The notes below the pieces were generated by a model, which was not told the DNA's origin, did no database searches, and worked only from the letters and a program-made list of their open reading frames with translations. Of a stretch of 24,141 bases of DNA, positions 8,956 through 16,895 are shown in pieces. Position numbers and translations under genes: made by a program. Every line of letters begins with the position of its first letter. Position 1 is the first letter of the stretch. Source of the DNA: UBA2862 sp045658005 (GTDB taxonomy: Bacteria; Bacillota; Clostridia; Christensenellales; Aristaeellaceae); the NCBI GenBank assembly GCA_045658005.1, contig JAZOUD010000062.1:1-24141 (forward strand). The letters are read 5' to 3'.

Positions 8956-10902
8956 TCACACCTCCCGCCAGGCCAGCGGCAGCCACACGGCCATCTCGCC
9001 CCAGCCCCGGTTGTCCCAGGCGTAATACGGAATGAGCCGCGCCTTCACCGGCCTGGGCGCTATCGCTCCCAGGGGGCGGTACAGCGCCTCCCCGTCCCCC
9101 TCGGGCACCGGCTGGTTCAGCAGCGTGACCTCCAGCATATGAACGTCCCGCCCGTCGATCGTCCCGGCGATGGGCGTGAATGTCGGGTTTATCGGCATGA
9201 GCACGTCCGTCAGCCGCACGCCCCCTGGCAGCCCTGCCGTCTCCAGGCAGTACACCAGCGGCCCGACCTCCACCGCGGTCTGGTTCCGGGATTCCTCGAT
9301 CATGTCGTGGCCCACGGTCAGCCGGGGCGCGAAGGGCAGCTCCAGCGCGCAGGCAAAGCCCTCGGGGCGCTCGACCTTCACGACGGCATAGCCCTGCTCC
9401 AGCGGTCCGTCGGCGCAGGACAGCTTCGCGCCGCCCGCCCAGTGGGGCACCCTCAGCCGAAGCTCGAAGGGCACGCCGTTGCTCTGGCTGACGCAGAAGT
9501 CGATGTTGCCGCCAAAGGGATAATCCGTCCGCTGGGTCAGCGTGAAAGCCGCGCCATTCTTCAGGTGGAAGCGGGCCGTATTCGCGCCGTAGAGCCCCGT
9601 CCACACGCCGTCAGCATCCACCGCATAGGCGTATTCGGCCGTCTGGGCCAGCGTGCGGGCCAGGTTGGGCGGGCAGCAGTAGCTGGTGATGTATTCCGCG
9701 CGGCTCTGTCCCCACAGCAGCGTGTAGGACAGCTTCTTCGCCCGGCGCAGCATGTTTTCATAGAAGAACCTTTTGCCGTCCAGGCTGATGCCCGCCATGT
9801 TGACGTTGAGCAGCATCCGCTCCAGCATGTCCATCACCCCGGCGCTGGGCGCCATCAGGAACATGCGCCAGGCCCAGAACACGCCGCCCAGGGAGGCACA
9901 GGTCTCGTTGTAGGCGGTGACATTGGGCAGCTGGTATTCATAGCCGTAGGCCTGGTGCACCAGCTGGTGGCGGAAGAAATTGCCATAGGGCGAAGCGCCG
10001 TTGTACAGCGCCCCGCAGCCGCCGGTGATGTAGATCTTCTGGGTGACCAGGTGCTCCCACACCGATTCCAGCACCGCGCGATAGTCCGGGTCGCCCTCCT
10101 CCATGTACAGGTCGGCGAGCCCCGCGTACAGGTAGTTTGCCCGCACGGCGTGGCCGACGATCTTCCGATGCTGCTTCAAAGGCAGCCGGTCCTGATTGTC
10201 GTCCAGGCCGTCCTTCACGGAATCCCGCAGCCGCACCGCCAGATGGGCCAGGTCCAGGTATTCCCGCCTGCCCGTGGTGCGATAGAGCTCGACCAGGCCC
10301 ATATAGTGGCTGGGGCACACCGCGGTCTTGACCTCGCCGGTGCGGGCGGCCTCCCCGTACATGTTTTTCAGATAGCCCGCCGCGCCCTCGGCCACCTTCA
10401 GAAAGCTGTCCCTGCCGGTCAGGCGGAAATACAGGCACGCCGAGGTGAACATGTGCCCCATGTTGTAGACCTCGAAGTCGTTGATGTCACCCTGGCGCAT
10501 CGCTCCCTTTCCCTGCTTTTCTCCGATGATCTGCTTGGTGGACAGGTATCCGTCCGGCTGCTGGGCCCGGGCAAAGAGGGCGACGTAGTCCTCCAGCTGC
10601 TCCAGCAGCTTTTGATGGCGGGTGCGCACGGCGGTATAGACCGCGGCCTCAAACCACTTGTAGAAGTCGCCGTCACCGAACACGGTGCCGTCGAAATCGC
10701 CCTCGGCCTCACCGGCCGCAATGCGAAAGTTCTCCACCACATGGCTGATTTCCTTTTCCTCAAACATGTGCTGGAGGTGGGGCACGGTGACGGCGGCCAC
10801 GGTGTCAAAGCGCTCCCTGTACAGGCCGCCCGTCCAATCGACGTCGCTATAGGGGATGGACCAGGCCTTTGCCCAGGGGGAACGGGCGGTGTCGGCGATC
10901 AT
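8956..10902 (-). CDS. GH127 family glycosidase (DUF1680, beta-L-arabinofuranosidase-like)
   Basis: GH127 enzymes are zinc-dependent cysteine glycosidases known to remove beta-L-arabinofuranose and, in some members, the acid sugar aceric acid of rhamnogalacturonan II. This 648-residue protein keeps the zinc/nucleophile site: Glu333 and Cys335 in YNETCAS, and Cys409-Cys410 in SYCCPPN, at spacings matching Glu338/Cys340 and Cys417/Cys418 of HypBA1 as I recall that enzyme. Where most relatives read GEAFG, with the acid/base Glu322, this protein reads HQAYG, so that Glu is a Gln (codon 9954-9952). No signal peptide. I chose the ATG at 10902, whose ATGA overlaps the racemase stop and which has GGGAAAGGA 8 nt upstream; the ATG at 10911 abuts that site and has no usable spacing. 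Family certain, substrate not. Confidence 0.9.
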   Translation of the reverse strand: MIADTARSPWAKAWSIPYSDVDWTGGLYRERFDTVAAVTVPHLQHMFEEKEISHVVENFRIAAGEAEGDFDGTVFGDGDFYKWFEAAVYTAVRTRHQKLLEQLEDYVALFARAQQPDGYLSTKQIIGEKQGKGAMRQGDINDFEVYNMGHMFTSACLYFRLTGRDSFLKVAEGAAGYLKNMYGEAARTGEVKTAVCPSHYMGLVELYRTTGRREYLDLAHLAVRLRDSVKDGLDDNQDRLPLKQHRKIVGHAVRANYLYAGLADLYMEEGDPDYRAVLESVWEHLVTQKIYITGGCGALYNGASPYGNFFRHQLVHQAYGYEYQLPNVTAYNETCASLGGVFWAWRMFLMAPSAGVMDMLERMLLNVNMAGISLDGKRFFYENMLRRAKKLSYTLLWGQSRAEYITSYCCPPNLARTLAQTAEYAYAVDADGVWTGLYGANTARFHLKNGAAFTLTQRTDYPFGGNIDFCVSQSNGVPFELRLRVPHWAGGAKLSCADGPLEQGYAVVKVERPEGFACALELPFAPRLTVGHDMIEESRNQTAVEVGPLVYCLETAGLPGGVRLTDVLMPINPTFTPIAGTIDGRDVHMLEVTLLNQPVPEGDGEALYRPLGAIAPRPVKARLIPYYAWDNRGWGEMAVWLPLAWREV

Positions 10903-11567
10903 TTCAAGCATCCTTTCCCGCGCAGGGCGTCCTTCAGCGCGATTGCCCCGAAGCGGGGGCTCGAGAGCGTCGGTTTGCCCACGGCGGCCTCGATGTCCCG
11001 CTCGACATAGGCCATGCTGCCCTGGGCCAGCACGATGACGTCCACGTCGCCAGCGATCCGCCGCGCCGCGTCGATCAGCAGCGCCCGGAACGCATCCTGG
11101 TCCGCCCCAAAGGCATCCACCAGGCCGTCCGTCAGCGAAATGCGCCTGCCCATCTCCCGGGCGACGCGGCTCAGCGTGTTCCTGGTGGGCTCAAGCGTCG
11201 TGGGCAGCGTCGCCAGCACGCCCACCCTTGCGCCCAGCCGCACGGCCTCGCGGCACATCTCCTCGTCAATGCGCACCACCGGCACACCGATATACTTCGC
11301 CGCGTCCTGGAAGGCATCGGCGACCTCGCCCACGCTGGAGCAGACGTTCAGTATGGCGTCCGCGCCCTGGGCGACACCCTCGCAGTACATCCCCATCAGC
11401 CGCGCGGCAGCAGTGGGCGTGACATAGCCCGCCTCGCGCACCTCGGCCAGTATGGACGGGTCCTTAAAGCTGATCAGTTCGGCGTCGCCGAGGTTTTTGC
11501 GGACTTCCCCCTCCAGGGTTTCTATCAGCTCCGGCGTGAAGCTGGTGTATACCAGGGCTACTTTCAT
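10899..11567 (-). CDS. Asp/Glu/hydantoin racemase family protein, one catalytic Cys only
   Basis: The 222-residue protein is of the aspartate/glutamate racemase fold: N-terminal MKVALVYTSFTPEL, first-lobe nucleophile Cys76 in LNVCSSVGE, VGVLATLPTTLEPTRN, and second-lobe VIVLAQGSMAYV. Two-base racemases of this family carry a second Cys in the last segment; here it reads AQGSMA, so that residue is missing. It is therefore more likely an isomerase, decarboxylase-like enzyme or racemase of altered mechanism than an amino-acid racemase. The ATG at 11567 has AGGAG 8 nt upstream. The gene overlaps GH127 by 4 bp and lies just before the acid-sugar kinase/BKACE pair, suggesting a role on the same carboxylated intermediate. 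Fold call good, reaction unknown. Confidence 0.82.
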   Translation of the reverse strand: MKVALVYTSFTPELIETLEGEVRKNLGDAELISFKDPSILAEVREAGYVTPTAAARLMGMYCEGVAQGADAILNVCSSVGEVADAFQDAAKYIGVPVVRIDEEMCREAVRLGARVGVLATLPTTLEPTRNTLSRVAREMGRRISLTDGLVDAFGADQDAFRALLIDAARRIAGDVDVIVLAQGSMAYVERDIEAAVGKPTLSSPRFGAIALKDALRGKGCLK

Positions 11568-11672
11568 GGCGATTGCTCCTTTGCGTTATTCTCCTGATGC
11601 TTCCACGCGTGCGCGTCGCGCGGCTTCAATAAGGCTCGCCGCCCCGCCCTCACGGCGTAGCAGCGAACGCTG

Positions 11673-12917
11673 TCACGGCTGCTCCAGCTCCCGAATCATG
11701 TTGAGCGCCAGTATGTTCCAGTTGATGAAGCCGCCGTTCATGATGGGCTTGCCGGTGAACGGATCGTAATACTCGTGCATGCAGCCGGTCTCGGCAAGGT
11801 CGTCCGCCAGCAGCCGTGCGGAGCGTGCGCAGATCACCTTTGCCTCGTCCCGATAGCCGTAATTCATCAGGCCCCTGAAGGCCACGTAGTTCGCCACCAG
11901 CCAGATCGGCCCCAGCCAGTTGGAGGGGTTGTTGGTAGCAGACAGGTCGAACATCTTTTCATCCTTTGCCAGCGTGCAGACGCCGTAATCCGATTCAAAG
12001 GTGGCGGGGTCGAACATATGCCGCACGAGCGCCGCCGCCTGCGCCTGCGTGGCAAAGCCCGCCCACATGGGAATGAAGCCCGACCACACGCGCACCTTGA
12101 TCGGCAGCGTCTTCCAGAACACCCCCAGCCCCTGGTGGAACCAGTCGAACCGGCGGGTCTTGATGTCCACATCCACGGAGTAGAAGAATTGGTCGCGCGC
12201 GTCCCAGCACTCTGCCTGGATCGCCGCGATCAGCTTATCACGTTTGTCCAGGTATGCCCTGGCGCGCTCGCCCCTGCCGATGGCGGCCAGGTATTCCGCC
12301 ATACGCGTCAGCTCCTCCACCATGAAGCTGTTCAGGAAGATGTTCGCCGTGGAGGATTTCGGGCGTCCAAAGGAGGCGGGGTCATTGTCCATGCCGATCA
12401 TGATGTCGTCGATCCATACGTAAAGCCCGCAACGGTCATTGAAATAATCCCGATCGTAGCATTCGAAGTATTTTTCCAACCCGTCAGCAAAGTCCTTCGC
12501 CCAGTCCCAGTCGCCGGTGAAGTGGCTGATCAGGGCGATCTGGCCGCACAGGAAGGGTTTGTGCATGTTCATGCGCACACCCTTTCTGCGCATCATATTC
12601 AGGTATGGCTCCGGCCAGTCGGCCACCTCGATCATCATGGGGATGTAGCCGTCCTCCAACTGGTGGTCCATAAAGTTCAGCACATTGCCCCTGGCGTGTG
12701 TCAACACCTGGGCAAGGATGTCCTCGGGCAGGACGTCAGCCATGCCCAACAGGCCATACACCGACCAGTAGGTATCCCAGTCCCACACGTTGCCGTCGTA
12801 CACCGATCCTGGGTCAATGAAGGGATAGCGTATGAAACTGCGGGGCTGCTTTAAAACCTTTTCCACGTTGTCCTTCACGTATTTTTCGATTCGCGCTCTC
12901 TCCAGTTCAAAGCTCAT
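11673..12917 (-). CDS. MGH1/GH63-like (alpha/alpha)6-barrel glycoside hydrolase
   Basis: The 414-residue protein resembles the trehalase/GH63/mannosylglycerate-hydrolase-like group: WDWDTYW (45-51), YIPMMIEV, GLYVWIDDIMIGMDNDPAS with Asp177 as candidate general acid, TNNPSNWLGPIWLVANY, and CMHEYYDPFTG with Glu382 as candidate base. No signal peptide. It follows the second permease after 6 bp; the ATG at 12917 has AGGA 9 nt upstream, overlapping the permease stop region. The 105-bp gap after its stop shows no clear terminator, so the downstream GH127 cluster is probably cotranscribed. Such proteins occur in many plant-glycan loci, but their specificity varies (alpha-glucosides, alpha-mannosides, and possibly unsaturated or rhamnogalacturonan-derived sugars), so I assign no substrate. 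Confidence 0.75.
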   Translation of the reverse strand: MSFELERARIEKYVKDNVEKVLKQPRSFIRYPFIDPGSVYDGNVWDWDTYWSVYGLLGMADVLPEDILAQVLTHARGNVLNFMDHQLEDGYIPMMIEVADWPEPYLNMMRRKGVRMNMHKPFLCGQIALISHFTGDWDWAKDFADGLEKYFECYDRDYFNDRCGLYVWIDDIMIGMDNDPASFGRPKSSTANIFLNSFMVEELTRMAEYLAAIGRGERARAYLDKRDKLIAAIQAECWDARDQFFYSVDVDIKTRRFDWFHQGLGVFWKTLPIKVRVWSGFIPMWAGFATQAQAAALVRHMFDPATFESDYGVCTLAKDEKMFDLSATNNPSNWLGPIWLVANYVAFRGLMNYGYRDEAKVICARSARLLADDLAETGCMHEYYDPFTGKPIMNGGFINWNILALNMIRELEQP

Positions 12918-12923
12918 CGTGCA

Positions 12924-13766
12924 TCATCCTTTCACAGCGCCGGCTGTCATGCCCTCAATGACGGCCTTGTTGAGCGCCAGGTACATAACCAGCATGGGCA
13001 GTACGCTGATGGACACTGATGCGAAGATTGCGCCCCAGTTCTTCGAGCCAAACTCGTTCTCAAAGTACAAAAGGCCCGTCTGCATCGTCTTCAGCGAGGA
13101 TTTGCTGGCGAAGGTCATGGAGTAGATCAGGTCGTTCCACTTGAAGAAGAACTGTATGACCAGCACGGTGATGATGGCGTTTTTCATCAGCGGTATGACG
13201 ATGGAGACCATCAGCCGGTATATGCTGCATCCGTCCACGATGCCCGCCTCGATGATCTCGTCCGGCAGGGCTCGCAGGTAGCCGGTGATCAGGTATACGC
13301 TGAAGGAGATGGCCGACGCGGTGTACACCAGCACCAGGCCGGTGCGCGTGTTGTAGAGACCGGTCCTTTGGAAGATCTGCGCCAGGGGGATCAGAGTCGT
13401 GGCCACGGGCACCATGATGCCAAAGCCGAAGAAGGCCGACATGAAGCCACGCAGCTTCCACTGCATCTTGGTCAGCGCGAAGGAGATCGTCACAGAGAAG
13501 ATCACGATCAGCACCAACGAAAGCAGCGTGTTGATGAGACTGTTCACAAAGTACACGCTCATGTGGCCCCGGGTCCACGCGTCGATATAGTTTTGCACGT
13601 AGAAGCCACTGTTCAACGCGTAGGCCGGCTTGGAGACGAATTCGGTGGGCTGCTTGAAGGAGGCCGTGACCATCCAGAACAGCGGATACATGAATACCAG
13701 CACGATCAACACGATCAGCACCGTCTTGAGGATTTCGCCCGGCTTGATGCACTTTTTAACTGTCAT
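12924..13766 (-). CDS. Carbohydrate ABC transporter permease (MalG/YesQ/AraQ type)
   Basis: Inner-membrane subunit of a CUT1-family sugar importer, 280 residues, six predicted membrane spans. The first is at ILKTVLIVLIVLVFMYPLFW, and the ATPase-docking EAA loop reads EAGIVDGCSIYRL followed by IVIPLMK. The extracytoplasmic loop after TM1 and the C-terminal LALNKAVIEGMTAGAVKG are typical of MalG-type permeases. I chose the ATG at 13766, with an AGGTG site 6 nt upstream, over an in-frame GTG at 13775. It begins 10 bp after the first permease gene ends, so the two are cotranscribed and should form a heterodimer. No ATPase gene is visible, so a shared MsiK/MsmX-type ATPase encoded elsewhere is expected. 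Confidence 0.93.
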   Translation of the reverse strand: MTVKKCIKPGEILKTVLIVLIVLVFMYPLFWMVTASFKQPTEFVSKPAYALNSGFYVQNYIDAWTRGHMSVYFVNSLINTLLSLVLIVIFSVTISFALTKMQWKLRGFMSAFFGFGIMVPVATTLIPLAQIFQRTGLYNTRTGLVLVYTASAISFSVYLITGYLRALPDEIIEAGIVDGCSIYRLMVSIVIPLMKNAIITVLVIQFFFKWNDLIYSMTFASKSSLKTMQTGLLYFENEFGSKNWGAIFASVSISVLPMLVMYLALNKAVIEGMTAGAVKG

Positions 13767-13776
13767 GTCGCCCACC

Positions 13777-14664
13777 TCACTTCCTGTAGTCCCAGTCGAA
13801 GAAGCGGATGATTCGGGAGCCGATCACGCAGATCAGGAATATGACCAGCGCGATGGTGCTGCCGTAGCCCGTTTTCATGTACGTGAAGGCCGTGTCGTAC
13901 ATGTACATGGAGAGCGAGCGGGTTGCCGTGCCGGGACCACCGCCGGTGAGCGCCAGCGCCGATTCGAACATTTTCACGGTTCCGGTGAAGCTGAATATGA
14001 CGCAGGTGACAAGTATGGGCCGCAGCAGTGGGGCCAGGATGTGGCGAAACAGCTGGAAGGCGTTGCAGCCATCGATCTGAGCTGCCTCCAGGACCTCGCT
14101 AGAGATGTCCAGCAGCGCGCCGTAGATGATGACCGAGTAGAAGCCGATGGCCACCCAGATATCCATCGCCGCCAGGGAGCCCAGCGCCGTAGAGGACTTG
14201 CCGATCCAGGGCTGCACCCAGCTCTCCAGGCCCACGCCCGCCAGGACGGAGTTCAGAAGGCCGTAGTGGGGCTGTATCTCATATATCTTGGCAAACAGCT
14301 GTGCCACCGCCACCGTGGGCAGCACGACCGGAAAGAACACAATTGTGCGCACGAGGGCGCCGAACTTCTTCACCCAGAATTTGAATATCAGCGCCATCAG
14401 AAGGCCGAAGAACACCTGGCCCACCGTGACCATCAGCACATAGCGCATGTTCACGCTAAGCGCGTTCAGAAAGTTCTTGTCCTTAAACAGCTTCCCATAG
14501 TTTTTAAGCCCGGCGAATGCCCAGCTCTTCATGCCCGCAGTGCCGTCAAAAAAGGAGTAATAGCCCGACCAGACAATCGGGAGGATGACCAGCAGCGTAT
14601 AGAGTATGAACCCCGGGGCCACGAAGGCAAATATGGCCTTCTTATCCCTCAAAACCTGATTCAT
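13777..14664 (-). CDS. Carbohydrate ABC transporter permease (MalF/YesP/AraP type)
   Basis: First permease of the CUT1 importer, 295 residues. The first span reads AIFAFVAPGFILYTLLVILP, then a periplasmic-type loop SGYYSFFDGTAG and NYGKLFKDKNFLNAL, and the EAA docking loop reads EAAQIDGCNAFQLFRHILAPLL. GGGPGTATRSLSMYMYDTAF near the C-terminus is characteristic of YurN/UgpA-type permeases. The ATG at 14664 has GAGGTG 6 nt upstream; an in-frame GTG at 14673 overlaps that site and is disfavoured. It is separated from the binding-protein gene by 95 bp holding a strong stem-loop, which probably makes its mRNA less abundant than that of the binding protein. Confidence 0.93.
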   Translation of the reverse strand: MNQVLRDKKAIFAFVAPGFILYTLLVILPIVWSGYYSFFDGTAGMKSWAFAGLKNYGKLFKDKNFLNALSVNMRYVLMVTVGQVFFGLLMALIFKFWVKKFGALVRTIVFFPVVLPTVAVAQLFAKIYEIQPHYGLLNSVLAGVGLESWVQPWIGKSSTALGSLAAMDIWVAIGFYSVIIYGALLDISSEVLEAAQIDGCNAFQLFRHILAPLLRPILVTCVIFSFTGTVKMFESALALTGGGPGTATRSLSMYMYDTAFTYMKTGYGSTIALVIFLICVIGSRIIRFFDWDYRK

Positions 14665-14697
14665 GGGATGCACCTCGCTTCACAACAAAATGAAGGC

Positions 14698-14725
14698 GGG
14701 GGCGACCGTCGGAGCGATCGCCCCC
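14698..14725 (-). terminator. Intercistronic stem-loop between binding protein and permease genes
   Basis: A perfect 8-bp stem (GGGGGCGA pairing with TCGCCCCC) encloses a 12-nt loop, followed on the minus strand only by a weak T-rich stretch (CATTTTGTTG). It lies 34 bp past the binding-protein stop and 33 bp before the permease start. Hairpins in this position in ABC operons commonly act as partial terminators or 3'-end stabilisers, giving excess binding protein over membrane subunits. That function is inferred here; the stem is seen directly. Confidence 0.65.
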
Positions 14726-14759
14726 AGTATAGGGACCTCGATGGGGTTGGTTGACCGAA

Positions 14760-16028
14760 TCAGTTGTTGGAATCCCAGACGTCCTGCAGGGACTGGGCGT
14801 ACTCTTCGGGGGTCATCTCGCCGTTCATCAGGCTCTGGACGTTGACCTGGGCGATGTTGGACAGCTCGCTGCTCATCGCGGCCTCGAACCAGGTGCTGGT
14901 GCCGGTGACCTTGCCCATCTCCTCGGCGACGAGGATGGAATACTTGCTCATGCTCTCGGGATACTCGTTGATGACGTAGCCCTTCAGCGCGCCAAACTCG
15001 GACATGGCATAGTCCCCCAGGTTGGTGACGATGTACTTCAGCCAGTCAGCGGTCTCGGCGTCATACTTGTCCTTGCTCAGACACAGTATGGTGCCGCAGT
15101 TCATGGAGTACTCGGTCAGGGTGCCGGGGCCACCCTCGACGGTGGGGATGTTGAAGAAGCCGATGCCGTCCTCACCCGCGGGATTGGTGTCGGCCACCAG
15201 ATCCTGGGTGTACCAGCTGCCGTTGTAGAGGATGGCAGCCTCGCCCGCCAGGATCATCTGGGCGGCGGTGTTCTGGTCAACGGTGGTGGGGCCAACGCCG
15301 AAGTAGCCCTTCTGGCACATATCCTGGAGCATCTTCGCGGCTTCCACCATGCCGGGATCGGTGTAGGACAGCTCGCCAGCGGCCATCTTGTTCATAGCGT
15401 CCACGCCCAGCTTGCGCATCACATAGGCGTTGATGATGCGGGTGGCGGGCCACTGGTCCGCGCCGCCCACAGCGAAGGGCTGGATGCCAGCGGCCATCAG
15501 CTTCTCGCAGTCCTCCAGCATCTCGTCCCAGGTGGTGGGAACGGCTTCGATGCCGGCCTTCTCGAACAGGGCTTTGTTGTACCAGAAGCCCTCGATATTC
15601 AGGCCCAGGGGCAGATCGTACAGGTCCTCGGTGCCCACCAGGTTGGTCAAGAAGCTGTAGGCGCCCGCGTCAATGCAATCCTCGACGCCCAACTCGCGAA
15701 GGGCTTCGGACACGTTCAGCACGTAGTCGTTCTCGATCATGGTCTTCAGCGGGGTGCCGGACTCATATGCGAAGACATCGGGCAGATCGTTGGAGACGGC
15801 CAGCGTGGCCACCTTCTGCTGGAGATTATCGGAAGCAACGAGCTCCAGTTCAAAGTCGAAGTCAGGATGATCCTCCTTGTATTTGGCCGACAGGTCGGTC
15901 AGCAGCTTGCCGTTGTCATAGTCTTCCGCCCAAATGGAGAGGAAAGAAATCGTCTTGGCCTGCGCCATGCAGACCATGCCGAACGCCAGCGTCAACGCCA
16001 GCACCAGAGCCAGAACCTTGCGCGTCAT
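14760..16028 (-). CDS. Extracellular sugar-binding protein of a CUT1 ABC importer (SBP family 1)
   Basis: Captures the oligosaccharide outside the cell and delivers it to the two permeases downstream. The 422-residue protein starts with an export signal (MTRK, a hydrophobic core LALVLALTLAFGMV, then AQAK). A Cys sits at residue 20 (GMVCMAQA), but the preceding residues do not fit a standard lipobox, so cleavage after AQA by signal peptidase I is as likely as lipidation. The mature protein has typical family-1 segments: LPDVFAYESGTPLK, DLYDLPLGLNIEGFWYNK, FEKAGIEAVPTTWDEM, and GEAAILYNGSWY. The ATG at 16028 has AGGAGG 9 nt upstream and TATAAT boxes just before it. The two-component pair ends 97 bp upstream on the same strand, the order seen in the B. 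subtilis yesMNOPQ rhamnogalacturonan locus. Confidence 0.93.
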   Translation of the reverse strand: MTRKVLALVLALTLAFGMVCMAQAKTISFLSIWAEDYDNGKLLTDLSAKYKEDHPDFDFELELVASDNLQQKVATLAVSNDLPDVFAYESGTPLKTMIENDYVLNVSEALRELGVEDCIDAGAYSFLTNLVGTEDLYDLPLGLNIEGFWYNKALFEKAGIEAVPTTWDEMLEDCEKLMAAGIQPFAVGGADQWPATRIINAYVMRKLGVDAMNKMAAGELSYTDPGMVEAAKMLQDMCQKGYFGVGPTTVDQNTAAQMILAGEAAILYNGSWYTQDLVADTNPAGEDGIGFFNIPTVEGGPGTLTEYSMNCGTILCLSKDKYDAETADWLKYIVTNLGDYAMSEFGALKGYVINEYPESMSKYSILVAEEMGKVTGTSTWFEAAMSSELSNIAQVNVQSLMNGEMTPEEYAQSLQDVWDSNN

Positions 16029-16057
16029 GAGATATTCCTCCTGTCATTAATATGCCG

Positions 16058-16109
16058 ATTATACACCGGCTTGTATTGATATTATAGCCAGGAGGTTACA
16101 TTTGTGTAA
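16058..16109 (-). promoter_or_regulatory. Putative promoter of the transport/glycosidase operon
   Basis: On the minus strand two exact TATAAT hexamers occur, at 16086-16081 and 16063-16058. The upstream one has TTACAC (16109-16104) 17 nt before it, a poor -35, as expected for a promoter needing an activator. The downstream one has no recognisable -35 at 17 nt. The region sits between the response-regulator stop and the binding-protein ribosome-binding site, and the response regulator is the natural candidate activator. Confidence 0.5.
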
Positions 16110-16124
16110 GTCGTAAATTTTTGT

Positions 16125-16895
16125 TTAATCCTGTAATTTTTTTGGAACCCCATTCCGGTATTCGCTGGGCGTCACGCCGACATTCTTTTTAAAAACCTTG
16201 CAGAAGTAATTGTAATCCCGGTAGCCAACCTGCTCGGCCACCGCAAAGGCCCGGTCGCCCCGCAGCAGCATACGGCAGGCATTGTTCATTCGCACACCCG
16301 TCAGGTACTTTACATAGCTGGTGCCGGTGTTGCGTTTGAAAAGATCGGAGAGGTAGGCCGGGCTCATGTCCACCAGCCTGGACAGCTCGTCCAGCCCGAA
16401 ATCGCTGGCGTAATTGGCGTGAATGTAGCGCAGCACCTCCGCCACAGCCGCGTTCTGGGCCTCGGTACGCTCCTGCTTGCAGGCCGCGTCCACGCTTTGC
16501 ACCCGGCGCACCTTCTGGCGCAAATCCAGTGCCTCATCCGCGCGCATCAGCGCTGTGACCACATTCTGGTATTCGATGGGCTTTTCGATGAAGTCCAACA
16601 CGCCCAGCTTCAGTGCCCGATGCGCATATTCAAACTCCCGGTAACCGCTAATGACGATGAAGGCGCACAGCGGCAACTCCTCCGTCGTCCGCTCGATCAA
16701 CGACAACCCGTCCACGCCGGGCATACGAATGTCGGTAATCACGACATCCGGGCGCAGCTCTCGCACGATATGCAAGCCCTCCACGCCGTCGGAGGCCGTA
16801 CCAACGATCTCATAGTCAAGCCCCGCGCGGCGTACCATCGCGCGAATGGCTTCCACGACCACGCTTTCATCGTCGATAATAGCGATCCTCTTCAC
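16125..16895 (-). CDS. Response regulator, receiver plus AraC-type DNA-binding domain (YesN-like)
   Basis: Cytoplasmic transcription activator of a two-component system. The 256-residue protein has an N-terminal receiver with the acidic pair Asp8-Asp9, phosphoacceptor Asp55 in VVITDIRMPG, and Lys105 in IEKPIEY. A linker leads to a C-terminal AraC domain with both helix-turn-helices: GLDELSRLVDMSPAYLSDLFKRNTG and AVAEQVGYRDYNYFCKVFKKNVGVTPSEYR. The start is GTG at 16895, whose GTGA overlaps the kinase stop by 4 bp, with a GGGAGGGGG site just upstream. Partner is the kinase encoded before it; the probable targets are the binding-protein promoter and possibly its own. It is somewhat shorter than many YesN proteins (the linker is brief) but complete. 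Confidence 0.93.
   Translation of the reverse strand: MKRIAIIDDESVVVEAIRAMVRRAGLDYEIVGTASDGVEGLHIVRELRPDVVITDIRMPGVDGLSLIERTTEELPLCAFIVISGYREFEYAHRALKLGVLDFIEKPIEYQNVVTALMRADEALDLRQKVRRVQSVDAACKQERTEAQNAAVAEVLRYIHANYASDFGLDELSRLVDMSPAYLSDLFKRNTGTSYVKYLTGVRMNNACRMLLRGDRAFAVAEQVGYRDYNYFCKVFKKNVGVTPSEYRNGVPKKLQD

Noticed and set aside
7505..9604. DUF1537 kinase as a 699-residue fusion
   Set aside because: The extra N-terminal 217 residues are GH127 DNA read out of frame; the ATG at 8953 has a proper ribosome-binding site.
8875..11010. 711-residue open frame on the + strand
   Set aside because: Antisense to GH127 and its neighbours; the composition is that of a mirror frame and no ribosome-binding site precedes it.
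14751..16079. 442-residue open frame on the + strand
   Set aside because: Exactly antisense to the sugar-binding protein, which has a signal peptide and good translation signals.
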